NCBI RefSeq assembly: GCF_009696375.1 | Contig: NZ_VUMD01000002.1 | Span: forward strand, 1-64,000 | Source: Clostridium porci | GTDB lineage: Bacteria > Bacillota > Clostridia > Lachnospirales > Lachnospiraceae | Direction of reading: 5' to 3' | Length of the DNA: 64,000 bases | Part shown: positions 51,646 through 59,854 of the stretch, one piece after another | Layout of the letters: every line of letters begins with the position of its first letter | Position numbering within the stretch: the stretch's first letter is position 1 | Translations under genes and position numbers: made by a program | The notes under the pieces: model-generated | Seen by the model: only the letters and a program-made list of their open reading frames with translations | What the model was told of the DNA's origin: nothing | The model's database searches: none

Positions 51646-52482
51646 ATGGCGAAAAATGAAGTTATCAGTGCGGAAAATAATATTACAAAGAAAGATTTTC
51701 GTGGCGTATTCTGGAGAAGTTGGACTTTAATGGGTTCCTTTAACTATGAGAGAATGCAAGGTCTTGGTTTCTTGTATGCGATTATGCCGGTTCTGAGAAA
51801 GATTTATAAAGGTGACGACGAAGGCTTGAAAGCTGCTATGCATCGTCATATCGCTGCCTTTAATATGACGGTTGCTCCTTCACCTTTCATAATGGGAACT
51901 ACCATTGCCATGGAGGAAAAGGTAAAAAAGGATCCGAATTTTGATCCGGCTTCCATCAATGCCTTAAAAGTTTCCTTGATGGGTCCATTGTCAGGTATTG
52001 GTGACACATTTTTCTGGGGCATCATCCGTATTCTGGCTTGTGCATTGGCTGTTGGCTTTGCTACAGAAGGAAATCCGATTGCCCCTTTCATTTTGCTTCT
52101 AATATTTAATATTCCTAACTATCTGACCCGTCAGACAACATTGAATGTGGGTTACAAACAGGGTTCCACCCTTTTGAGGGATATGCAGTCAACCGGCAAG
52201 ATGGCTCTGTTTACCCATTGTGCGGGTATAATCGGCGCTATGTCTATTGGTTGTATGATTGCCATGTGGGTAAGTATTGCCTGTCCGTTGCAGTTTACCA
52301 TTGCTGGTAGTGAGGTTATCTTGCAGGAATATTTGGACCAGTTAATGCCAAAGCTGCTGCCGCTGTGCTTTACGTTGGGTGTTTATACATGTCTGCGGAA
52401 ACGTATTAAGGTAGTTTACATTATTGGAGGAATTGTTGCTATCGGTTTCATTCTGGGTATCTTTGGTTTGATAAGTATGTAA
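51646..52482 (+). CDS. PTS mannose/sorbose-family IID component
   Basis: The 278-residue protein starts three bases after the IIC stop. It has the IID hallmarks FWRSWTLMGSFNYERMQGLG, FLYAIMPVLRKIYKGDDEGL, HIAAFNMTVAPSPFIMGTTI (His-containing loop), ALKVSLMGPLSGIGDTFFWG and LTRQTTLNVGYKQGS, with membrane helices toward the C-terminus. It partners IIC in transport. Confidence 0.94.
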   Translation: MAKNEVISAENNITKKDFRGVFWRSWTLMGSFNYERMQGLGFLYAIMPVLRKIYKGDDEGLKAAMHRHIAAFNMTVAPSPFIMGTTIAMEEKVKKDPNFDPASINALKVSLMGPLSGIGDTFFWGIIRILACALAVGFATEGNPIAPFILLLIFNIPNYLTRQTTLNVGYKQGSTLLRDMQSTGKMALFTHCAGIIGAMSIGCMIAMWVSIACPLQFTIAGSEVILQEYLDQLMPKLLPLCFTLGVYTCLRKRIKVVYIIGGIVAIGFILGIFGLISM

Positions 52483-52494
52483 GGAGGATGTAAA

Positions 52495-52977
52495 ATGGCT
52501 ATTTTAGATGTGAGAATTGATGATCGCCTGATTCACGGTCAGGTGTGCGGTGCTTGGATTCCTCAGTTTCAGCTTCAGCGTATTGCTATTGTTGATGATG
52601 AAATTGTAAATGATGAGCAGAGGAAGATGGCTTTGAAGTTTGGGTGTCCGGAACATTGCAAATTATCTATTTTTAATACAGAAAAAGCGGCGGATAAATT
52701 TATCCGTAAGATTGACGAAGGGATTCGTGTAATGATTCTTTGCAATAGTCCTGTGCCGATTTTGAAAATGGCAGAATATGGATATGAGGTACCGTTTATT
52801 ACAGTTGGCAATATTTCCAACAGACTTGGTGCGGTGCAAATTGCTAGGAATACCTTCATTTCTCCAGAAGAGAGGGACGCTTTTGTGAAACTGATTGATC
52901 GAGGCGTAAAGGTTTATATTCAGAATGTTCCGAATGATCCGAGAGAAGATGTTACAAGTAAACTTAAGAATTTATAA
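52495..52977 (+). CDS. PTS mannose/sorbose-family IIB component
   Basis: The 160-residue cytosolic protein begins ILDVRIDDRLIHGQVCGAWI; the His in RLIHGQV is the phosphorylation site. KMALKFGCPEHCKLSIFNTE and FITVGNISNRLGAVQIARN follow, typical of the family. It passes phosphate from IIA to the incoming sugar. Its stop codon lies within the 12-bp target duplication of the IS that separates it from the SIS gene. Confidence 0.93.
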   Translation: MAILDVRIDDRLIHGQVCGAWIPQFQLQRIAIVDDEIVNDEQRKMALKFGCPEHCKLSIFNTEKAADKFIRKIDEGIRVMILCNSPVPILKMAEYGYEVPFITVGNISNRLGAVQIARNTFISPEERDAFVKLIDRGVKVYIQNVPNDPREDVTSKLKNL

Positions 52978-52982
52978 AATAG

Positions 52983-54601
52983 TAGGTAATTGTTAAATGA
53001 TTTTTTCGTTTCTGTGGATAGATATCCACAGAAACGGGCAGAGAGCCGAGGTCATTATTCAGATAAATTTCTGAAGTGACATAAAACATACGATTTTGGG
53101 CTTACACAAATAAGCCCAACGAAGTAGTATGACAATTAAATACTTTTTCAGGCAGCTAAGGGTTTTAGGCTTCTGATGTATTGTGGACAATTCATACGGT
53201 ATGCGACGATCACAGTAAGCTGGCTGGCGATCCCGGCCAGAAATACATCTGCCTTTGTAGTGATGTGATTACGCGTCCTGCGTCCGGCAACACACATATT
53301 GATTTTAAAGTGGTTGATTGCCCGTTCCACAATCGTCCTGATTTTATAAAGGGATTCCCATTCGTCCGTATCCCTCTGGATTCCCGGAAAGATGCGGAAA
53401 TCCATGTTTTCGTAGGTATAGGTGGTCCTGCCCTTCGCGGTGCTACAAGGTTCCGTACAGTCGCAGACCCACTGTCCTTTTACCATGTGAACCTTGGGGC
53501 AGCCCCATTTATCACGGTCAGCACGTCCTTTTTCATGACAATGTCCGAGGTACTTCATATCTAAAGGGGGGTCTTTCGGACAAGTGGGATAGCCATAAAG
53601 ATTGTAACCAACTTTATCAAGGCTGCTTTCGTTCCGGGTGTTATAGGGAATCAGTGCCCTGGAAATATGGAATTTATTTTTAAGGAATCCATAGGTATCA
53701 ATGGTATCAAAGGCGGAATCCCCCAAGAACGTATTTGGCTGGAAGTGGGGATGCAGCTGTTTGAAATCATCATCCAAAAAAGTAATGTGCCGGATAATGC
53801 CAAGTCCATTAGTAAGGATGGCAAACTCGTTCGCATGACAGAAATGGCCATTAATGTACAGCTGTTTCGCATGAGGAGAAGATGCGGCCTGTGAAGGCAT
53901 GAGACCGTAAGCCATCATGTAAGGGTCAACCTCCGGATTATCTTTATAATAGGCCTTTAATCTGCGGATGAGGGCATTGAGGGTCTTGGGATTGTTTTCG
54001 GTGACGTAGAGTTCAATCCCAGCAGTATCAAAGGTGAGCATCTGAGCCAGTGAAGAATCAATGGCCAGACAGATGGGCTCAGTAAAATCGACAAGCTGAT
54101 GGAACATTTCTTCAATAAACGGAAGAAAATCCTGTTTGAAGCGTGTAAACAGCGGAGCATCCGGAACCTTATGGAAGCCGCAAAAATCGCGAAGTTCCTT
54201 ACAGAGATTAAGAAAAAGGATAAGCAAGGAATCTGTAGGAATGGAAAGAATCTTCTGAAGGATGAGGGCTGCCAAAAAGACGGAAAGAGGGTAAAGCCGT
54301 TTACGGCCTAAAGAGCGGTAAAAGGCATTGAAAAAAGAGTCAGGAATGAATGATTCGAGATCGAGGTGCTCATCAAGAAGCTGAAAAAAGGAAGGTGCAT
54401 CATCGATAAATAAGTCCTGGCATTCAGAAAAGGTTTCCTTCAAAGAAATCTGATGGAATTTAGCAGACATAAATTTTCTCCTCCTTTTGTGTAAAGTGGT
54501 TGGTGGTACTTCTATTTTACTACAAGTGGAGAGAAAATTTATATAGAAGAAGCAAGAAAACCCAGTGGAATCAATGGGTTTGGCAATTTAACAATTGCCT
54601 A
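52983..54601 (-). mobile_element. Intact IS4-family insertion sequence (1619 bp)
   Basis: Terminal inverted repeats TAGGTAATTGTTAAAT (52983-52998) and, at the right end, its near-perfect complement ending at 54601 (one mismatch in 16). It is flanked by an exact 12-bp direct repeat, TTTATAAAATAG, at 52971-52982 and 54602-54613. Removing the element and one repeat restores the IIB-to-SIS junction with its ribosome binding site. Two inner hairpins lie between the left end and the transposase stop. Perfect repeats indicate a recent insertion. Confidence 0.93.
53148..54470 (-). CDS. IS4-family DDE transposase
   Basis: The ATG at 54470 follows AGGAGG. The 440-residue protein is full length without stops. 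Catalytic residues can be placed at LAIDSSLAQM (first Asp), NTFLGDSAFDTIDTYGF (second Asp) and YKIRTIVERAINHFK (Glu). The last motif fits the IS4-family signature Y-x2-R-x3-E-x6-K exactly. A Cys-rich insert (CPKDP, CHEKGRADRDKWGCPK, WVCDCTEPC) precedes it. With the 12-bp target duplication this supports the IS4 family; the subgroup is not assigned. Confidence 0.9.
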   Translation of the reverse strand: MSAKFHQISLKETFSECQDLFIDDAPSFFQLLDEHLDLESFIPDSFFNAFYRSLGRKRLYPLSVFLAALILQKILSIPTDSLLILFLNLCKELRDFCGFHKVPDAPLFTRFKQDFLPFIEEMFHQLVDFTEPICLAIDSSLAQMLTFDTAGIELYVTENNPKTLNALIRRLKAYYKDNPEVDPYMMAYGLMPSQAASSPHAKQLYINGHFCHANEFAILTNGLGIIRHITFLDDDFKQLHPHFQPNTFLGDSAFDTIDTYGFLKNKFHISRALIPYNTRNESSLDKVGYNLYGYPTCPKDPPLDMKYLGHCHEKGRADRDKWGCPKVHMVKGQWVCDCTEPCSTAKGRTTYTYENMDFRIFPGIQRDTDEWESLYKIRTIVERAINHFKINMCVAGRRTRNHITTKADVFLAGIASQLTVIVAYRMNCPQYIRSLKPLAA

Positions 54602-54631
54602 TTTATAAAATAGAAAAAGGAGAGAAGTAAA

Positions 54632-55726
54632 ATGAAGCAAACAGTAATTGGAAATATTAAATCTCAGCCGGAAGTGCTGAAAGGTACTCTGGAGAGACAG
54701 TCTGTCTTTGTGGATCCTTTTGTGGAAATTTTTAAGAAGCATGATATTCGCAAAGTGTTCTTCTTTGGCTCAGGAACATCTTACAACGTATCTCATATTG
54801 CAGCTTATTATTTTAAGCAAATCGTTGACATTGATGCTAGTGCACAATATCCGACTGTATACAAGAACTATGAGAAGGCAGATTGGACCGGAATGTTACA
54901 GAAAGAACAAATTTTGTTTGTCGGAATCAGTCAGTCCGGCACTAGCGTATCTACTTGTGAAGTAATGAAGCATGCAAGGGAAAATGGTTATCTAACACTG
55001 GCAATCACAAGCAATTTGAACAGTAAGATTACAGAACTGGCAGAAACCTCCGTGTTATTGACTGTAGGAGATGAGTTGACACCTCCTGAGACCAAAGGTT
55101 ACACGGTGTCTGTTCTGAGTGTTTACCTTTGGGCCATTGCAGTAGCAAAGGAAAAAGGTATTTACAGTGAAATCCAGTATGAAAAGGCTCTGGCAGAGAC
55201 AAAAGCCCTAATAGATAATTTCCAGACTGTTGTGGAAGAAAGCGAAGCTTGGTATGACAGGAATAAGGTTTCAATTGCAAACAGTAACCGTCTGTATGTA
55301 ATGGGATATGGTATTGACTATGGTTCCATGTTGGAAGGTGTGCTGAAGATTGGTGAAATGTTACGCCTTCCGATTGCAGGCTATGAAATCGAGGAATTTA
55401 CACATGGACCGACAATGGCTTTGAACGGAACTCATACGTTGTTTATGATTGGGTCAGATGAAGCTGAATATAGGCGGATGCTTCAGTTCCGCAGTGTATT
55501 TATGAAATATACATCCCGTATTCATGTGATTACTTGCAAAGATATGGAAGACACAGACGATAGGGATGTGGTATTCAGTATAAAGACCAACAAATATTTG
55601 GCACCGCTGATGTATACTGTTCCGTTTCAGTTTGTAGCAGCCAAGGGTGCAAAGGAAATCCATATTGATACTGGAATTGATCCGTTTCAGGAACCTTTAG
55701 CTCACTATCCGAAGGAAGCAAAATAA
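54632..55726 (+). CDS. Double-SIS-domain sugar-phosphate deglycase/isomerase (FrlB/GfrF-like)
   Basis: The start follows AAAGGAGAGAAGTAAA. The 364-residue protein has two SIS domains: the first with FFFGSGTSYNVSHIAAYYFK and LFVGISQSGTSVSTCEVMKH, the second with NSNRLYVMGYGIDYGSMLEG and EEFTHGPTMALNG (catalytic Glu/His region). It belongs with GlmS-isomerase-like enzymes including fructoselysine- and glucoselysine-6-phosphate deglycases. The mannose-family PTS operon strongly resembles gfr-type Amadori-product systems, so a deglycase is the best guess; an amino-sugar isomerase is the alternative. The IS upstream may reduce its transcription. Confidence 0.85.
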   Translation: MKQTVIGNIKSQPEVLKGTLERQSVFVDPFVEIFKKHDIRKVFFFGSGTSYNVSHIAAYYFKQIVDIDASAQYPTVYKNYEKADWTGMLQKEQILFVGISQSGTSVSTCEVMKHARENGYLTLAITSNLNSKITELAETSVLLTVGDELTPPETKGYTVSVLSVYLWAIAVAKEKGIYSEIQYEKALAETKALIDNFQTVVEESEAWYDRNKVSIANSNRLYVMGYGIDYGSMLEGVLKIGEMLRLPIAGYEIEEFTHGPTMALNGTHTLFMIGSDEAEYRRMLQFRSVFMKYTSRIHVITCKDMEDTDDRDVVFSIKTNKYLAPLMYTVPFQFVAAKGAKEIHIDTGIDPFQEPLAHYPKEAK

Positions 55727-55737
55727 GGAGGCAGCAT

Positions 55738-56169
55738 ATGATTGGGATTCTTGTAGCAGGTCATGGGCATTTTGCAACTGGTATCAGAAGTGCGGTTGAA
55801 CTGATTTTGGGCGAACAGGAAAATTTTGTCGCCGTAGATTTTCCGGAAGGGGATACGAAAACAGAATTGGAAGTCAATATTAACGAGGCGCTTCAGGAGC
55901 TTTCCGAAATGGAACATATACTGATTTTCTGCGATATTATCAGTGGGTCTCCCTTTAACGTATCTCTGATGAAGACTATGGATGATAGCCGTGTGAAGAT
56001 TTTTTACGGAACCAATTTGGGAATGTTAGTCAATACAGCGATGAATCGTAATATGGGAGATTCCTGGGAGGAATTGATTTCTGACATCATAGAAACGGGT
56101 CAGTCCGGAGTGGGGACATTCGAGTCTCCTGAGAATGCAAAAGAACAGGAGGATGAGGACTGGGATTGA
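55738..56169 (+). CDS. PTS mannose-family IIA component
   Basis: The 143-residue protein begins MIGILVAGHGHFATGIRSAV; the His in AGHGHFATG is the phosphate acceptor. ILIFCDIISGSPFNVSLMKT is the family's second motif. An acidic tail ends EQEDEDWD. It is a separate IIA polypeptide, receiving phosphate from HPr and passing it to IIB. It starts 11 bp after the SIS gene, preceded by AAGGAGG. Confidence 0.93.
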   Translation: MIGILVAGHGHFATGIRSAVELILGEQENFVAVDFPEGDTKTELEVNINEALQELSEMEHILIFCDIISGSPFNVSLMKTMDDSRVKIFYGTNLGMLVNTAMNRNMGDSWEELISDIIETGQSGVGTFESPENAKEQEDEDWD

Positions 56170-56197
56170 GAGGCCATAGAAGGAGAGCAGAATAGTA

Positions 56198-56839
56198 ATG
56201 CAATATCGTGCAGTGATTTTTGACATGGATGGTGTATTGATAGACAGCGAAATACTATATCTAACACGAACATGGAAAGAAATGGTAAAGAAATGGCCAT
56301 GGATCGCAATAGAGGAGTTATATCCAAGTGTAGGCATGGACGCGGAGCGAACCCGCGTCCTGCTTCATCAGGTGGCGAGAAAACCCATGAGTGATACAGT
56401 GTTTGATGAAGAAATGGATAAAATCTTTGATAAAACTGTTATTGATCATTTCACGGATGTTTTATACCCAGAGGTTCCAGAGGTTCTTTCAGCACTGAAA
56501 GCAAAAGGATATATTCTGGCACTTGCTTCTTCTTCCCCCATGGATACGATTCAGCGGGTTTTAGAAGAATGCCAACTGGCTAAATATTTTGAATCTGTCA
56601 TTAGCGGACATCAATTTAAGGCCAGTAAACCAGATCCGGAGATATATCGAACTACCATGTGGGCGATTGATTGCCAACCGCAGGAATGTCTGGTGGTAGA
56701 GGATTCTACATATGGGGTAGCTGCTGGAGTAGCCGCAGGTGCAAAAGTAGCAGCCAGACTGGATTTGAGATTCAATTTTGACCAGTCAAATGCAGCATAT
56801 TTTATTCACGATTTAAGAGAGTTATTGGCAATATTGTAA
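56198..56839 (+). CDS. HAD-superfamily phosphatase (beta-phosphoglucomutase-like)
   Basis: The 213-residue protein has motif I VIFDMDGVLIDSE, motif II ALASSSPMDTIQ, motif III KASKPDPEIYR and motif IV VVEDSTYGVAAG, with the small helical cap typical of the PGMB/phosphatase class. In this PTS operon it may dephosphorylate or isomerise an intermediate or side product of the sugar phosphate. The substrate is not evident. The start lies in AGGAGAGCAGAATAGTA context. Confidence 0.88.
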   Translation: MQYRAVIFDMDGVLIDSEILYLTRTWKEMVKKWPWIAIEELYPSVGMDAERTRVLLHQVARKPMSDTVFDEEMDKIFDKTVIDHFTDVLYPEVPEVLSALKAKGYILALASSSPMDTIQRVLEECQLAKYFESVISGHQFKASKPDPEIYRTTMWAIDCQPQECLVVEDSTYGVAAGVAAGAKVAARLDLRFNFDQSNAAYFIHDLRELLAIL

Positions 56840-57008
56840 TTTTCAGGATGTTATGAAACGAGATAGCTTTAGAAAAAGGACAGTTTTTTATTTTGAGAGT
56901 AGTATTCTTGTGGAAATTTTTGGAATTGTTACAAAATAAGCAGTGTGTGTCGAAAATTGTAAATCTATATTTTCTAAAGTCAAGAATATAATAATTGGAG
57001 GAGAAAAA

Positions 57009-57266
57009 ATGAAATCATTTAGTTACACAATCACAGACCCGGTAGGTATCCATGCAAGACCAGCAGGATTGCTTGTGAAAGAAGCAAAATCTTATGACGC
57101 TGTTATTACGATCACGAAGGACGGAAAAAGCGCAGATGCAAAAAAATTAATGGCGTTAATGGGACTTGGCGTAAAGCAGGGCGATACGATCACTGTAGCC
57201 GTAGAAGAGGGCGATGAAGAAGTGATTGTAGAAAAAATGGAAGATTTCTTCAAAAACAATTTGTGA
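57009..57266 (+). CDS. ptsH: HPr phosphocarrier protein with Lys at the regulatory position
   Basis: The start is ATG 57009 after GGAGGAGAAAAA. The 85-residue protein has the active His15 in DPVGIHARPAGLLVKEAK. The segment that in most Firmicutes reads NLKSIMGVMSL, with Ser46, is here DAKKLMALMGLG, placing Lys at 46. Thus the phosphotransfer site is present and the HPr-kinase target is absent. It stands directly before enzyme I and after the PTS-specific genes, so it is probably the carrier for this operon, perhaps for the whole cell. Confidence 0.93.
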   Translation: MKSFSYTITDPVGIHARPAGLLVKEAKSYDAVITITKDGKSADAKKLMALMGLGVKQGDTITVAVEEGDEEVIVEKMEDFFKNNL

Positions 57267-57282
57267 TTGGAGGTGGATTCCT

Positions 57283-58896
57283 GTGGAAGTTAAAGTCGGA
57301 AAAAAGATCTTTAACGGCATTGCCATCGGCAAAATCAAATTTTATGCTAAGGCTGAAAACAAGGTAGTCCGCACAAAAATCAGTGATACAGATGCTGAGT
57401 ATGCAAGATACGAGGCTGCTAGGGATAAAGCGATTGAACAACTGAACATGCTGTACGAGAAAGCGCTGATTGAGGTCGGCGAAGCCAATGCGGAAATATT
57501 CAATGTACATGTGATGCTATTGGAAGATGACGATTACAATGAGTCTGTACAGAATATCATCACGACTCAGTGGGTTAATGCGGAATACGCCACAGCGGCC
57601 ACCGGGGATAATTTTGCGGAGATGTTTGCAAATATGGATGATGAGTATTTTAGAGCCCGTTCAGCAGATATCAAAGATATTACAGAGCGTGTGGTCACAA
57701 TCCTGTGCGGCGGCACGGAAAATAATGATATGGGTGATGAACCGGTAATTATTGTTGCAGAAGATCTTGCTCCCAGTGAGACTGTGCAGTTGGATAAGAG
57801 TAAGTTGTTGGCATTTGTTACACGTCTTGGCTCTGCGAACTCTCATACTGCGATTTTGGCAAGAACCATGGGAATACCAGCTCTGGTAGGCGTTGAAATT
57901 GACGAAGAATGGAATGGAAAAGCCGGCATAGTAGATGGTTATGAGGGGAAATTCCTGGTTGATCCGGACATGGATACTCTGGAAGGTTATTTTAAAAAGA
58001 AGGCTCATGACGATGAGCAGAAGAAACTGCTTCAGGAATTGAAAGGAAAAGAAAATATAACAAAAAACGGACAAAAGATTAACTTATATGCGAATATTGG
58101 CAGTCCTAATGATCTGATATCTGTTATGGAAAATGATGCGGGTGGCATCGGACTATTCCGATCAGAATTTTTATATCTGGAGTCCACAACTTATCCAACG
58201 GAGGAAGAGCAGTTCGAGGCATATAAAAAAGTTGTAGAAACTATGGGTGGCAAGAAAGTCATTATTCGTACCCTTGATATTGGGGCAGATAAACAGATTG
58301 AATATTTTGAACTAGATAAAGAGGATAATCCGGCATTGGGCTATCGTGCAATCCGTATCTGTTTGACCAGACCTGATATTTTCCGCACGCAGCTTCGTGC
58401 TTTGTTTCGTGCAAGTGCGTATGGTAATCTTGCAATCATGTATCCGATGATTATTTCTGTAAAAGAAGTAAGGCAGATCAAGGAAATCTCTAAATCGGTG
58501 CGGGAGGAATTGAAAGCAGAAGGCATTGAAGTAGGTAATGTAGAAGAAGGCATTATGATTGAAACGCCTGCAGCAGCTGTAATGAGCGATGAGTTGGCGA
58601 AAGAGGTAGATTTTTTCAGCATCGGAACGAATGATCTGACCCAATATACGTTGGCGATTGACCGTCAGAATGCAAAATTAGATTCTTTCTATGATGCCCA
58701 CCATCCAGCTGTGCTGCGGCTGATCCAGATGGTAACGGAAAATGCACACAAAGCAGGCATATGGTCTGGTATTTGTGGTGAACTTGGAGCGGATACTGAG
58801 TTGACGGAAACCTTCCTAAAGATGGGACTGGATGAATTGTCTGTATCCCCGGGTTGCATTTTGCCGGTGCGAAAGGTAGTCAGAGAAGTAGAGTGA
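57283..58896 (+). CDS. ptsI: Phosphoenolpyruvate-protein phosphotransferase, enzyme I
   Basis: The start is GTG 57283 with GGAGG about ten bases upstream. The 537-residue protein has the HPr-binding helical domain, the phospho-His in LGSANSHTAILARTMGIPAL, and the PEP-binding barrel. The barrel shows GGIGLFRSEFLYL, VIIRTLDIGADKQIEYF, FFSIGTNDLTQYTLAIDRQN and SGICGELGADTELTETFL. It takes phosphate from PEP and gives it to HPr. It is the last operon gene, followed by a terminator. The length is slightly below the usual 570 residues. Confidence 0.95.
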   Translation: MEVKVGKKIFNGIAIGKIKFYAKAENKVVRTKISDTDAEYARYEAARDKAIEQLNMLYEKALIEVGEANAEIFNVHVMLLEDDDYNESVQNIITTQWVNAEYATAATGDNFAEMFANMDDEYFRARSADIKDITERVVTILCGGTENNDMGDEPVIIVAEDLAPSETVQLDKSKLLAFVTRLGSANSHTAILARTMGIPALVGVEIDEEWNGKAGIVDGYEGKFLVDPDMDTLEGYFKKKAHDDEQKKLLQELKGKENITKNGQKINLYANIGSPNDLISVMENDAGGIGLFRSEFLYLESTTYPTEEEQFEAYKKVVETMGGKKVIIRTLDIGADKQIEYFELDKEDNPALGYRAIRICLTRPDIFRTQLRALFRASAYGNLAIMYPMIISVKEVRQIKEISKSVREELKAEGIEVGNVEEGIMIETPAAAVMSDELAKEVDFFSIGTNDLTQYTLAIDRQNAKLDSFYDAHHPAVLRLIQMVTENAHKAGIWSGICGELGADTELTETFLKMGLDELSVSPGCILPVRKVVREVE

Positions 58897-58923
58897 TAAC
58901 AAATATGGTTGCTTGTCATGTAA

Positions 58924-58973
58924 AGAGGGCTATTGCGTTAGCTGGACCCGCTATCGTATAGCCCTCTCTTCTT
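58924..58973 (+). terminator. Intrinsic terminator after ptsI
   Basis: Perfect 10-bp stem AGAGGGCTAT / ATAGCCCTCT (58924-58933 and 58958-58967) with a 24-base loop and a CTTCTT tail. Confidence 0.75.
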
Positions 58974-59138
58974 AGGAGTATTGAAGATGTAAAAGAATTT
59001 GTAAATACTGTAAGTAAAATAGAAGGAGATGCTACTCTTTCTGGTGGAAGATACATTGTCGATGCAAAATCGATTATGGGTATTTTCAGTTTAGATTTAA
59101 CAAAGCAACTCAAACAGGATATGGTATCCTGTTTTTGA
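58971..59138 (+). pseudogene. HPr-like fragment lacking start and N-terminus
   Basis: The frame reads SIEDVKEFVNTVSKIEGDAT and SGGRYIVDAKSIMGIFSLDL, then QLKQDMVSCF to TGA at 59136. It is clearly related to the His-less HPr-like protein at 16525-16758 (shared RYxxDAKSIMGIFSLDL). The N-terminal strand and start codon are absent, and the last ten codons are made by a terminator hairpin. It is therefore a remnant placed between two terminators next to ptsI. Confidence 0.75.
59112..59136 (+). terminator. Compact intrinsic terminator at the end of the HPr-like fragment
   Basis: Perfect 10-bp stem AAACAGGATA / TATCCTGTTT with a three-base loop followed by TT. Confidence 0.7.
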
Positions 59139-59142
59139 ACGG

Positions 59143-59475
59143 ATGAGAGTAAAAAATGAGATTGTGATATCAATTCCTGGATTGGACATGTACCCTGAAC
59201 GAAGAAAGATTTTCTGTAATGGTCAAAAAATTTTTTTGACTGTAAAGGAATATGAATTGCTTTATTTATTGTCAGCAAATCCGGGAAAAGTAATGACATA
59301 CGAACAAATGTATGAGAATGTATGGAAAGATTATGCACAGAATATTAGGAACAGTACAATTAGTTATCATGTAAACAATTTAAAGAAAAAAATTTCTTTT
59401 GTGTTGCCAGCAGCATTATTTGAAATTCGATGTGTTAGGGAAGTAGGTTATTGCCTTGAAGTTAATTCTAAATAG
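59143..59475 (+). CDS. Stand-alone winged-helix DNA-binding protein (OmpR-type domain)
   Basis: The 110-residue product is just the effector domain of an OmpR/PhoB regulator: LDMYPERRKIFCNGQKIFLT, VKEYELLYLLSANPGKVMTY, EQMYENVWKD, RNSTISYHVNNLKKKI, IRCVREVGYCLEV. No receiver domain precedes it and no ribosome binding site is obvious at the ATG, which lies four bases after the HPr-like fragment. Such orphan domains are common in Clostridiales mobile regions. It is followed by a terminator, so it may be expressed. Target unknown. Confidence 0.7.
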   Translation: MRVKNEIVISIPGLDMYPERRKIFCNGQKIFLTVKEYELLYLLSANPGKVMTYEQMYENVWKDYAQNIRNSTISYHVNNLKKKISFVLPAALFEIRCVREVGYCLEVNSK

Positions 59476-59479
59476 TATC

Positions 59480-59524
59480 TAACAACGGTCTGTCATTTTG
59501 AGGTGGCAGACTGTTTCTTTTTGT
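59480..59524 (+). terminator. Intrinsic terminator after the winged-helix gene
   Basis: A stem of about 12 bp (AACGGTCTGTCA against TGGCAGACTGTT, two G-U pairs) followed by TCTTTTT. Confidence 0.7.
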
Positions 59525-59854
59525 CTAAACTTGCGATATTCCATTACAAAATCATTTGAAATCCTAGATAATTCCATTTTTTATTTCAGTATACTACTCC
59601 TATTGACATATAGTGGGAGGAGAATGCTGTCATGTGCTTATATCAGTTGCATTCCTTGAAAAGAGGGATGAAGTATTAAAGGGTATATTGGGAAATTACT
59701 AACTGAAAAGTAACCGTCAAATAATAATACGGTCAGATATAGAATTACCCCAGCCCTTTGCGAGTTGGAGTAATTTACTATAATTCACATGCGATTTTTG
59801 ATAGATTGGAGTTTTTCACTCCAAGGGCCAGTTCTGCGGAGACTGTTTCAAGTT
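59525..59854. other. Intergenic before the dead IS1182-type element
   Basis: AT-rich stretch with no supported gene; short ORFs lack ribosome binding sites. An inexact hairpin-like region around 59800-59825 (GGAGTTTTTCACTCC) is the only structure seen. Confidence 0.4.

Noticed and set aside
53007-53038. Strong hairpin (14-bp arms) inside the IS4-family left end considered as a terminator for the PTS operon
   Set aside because: The T-run lies before the stem rather than after it on the plus strand and no T-run follows on the minus strand, so it is not a standard terminator; more likely an IS-end structure.
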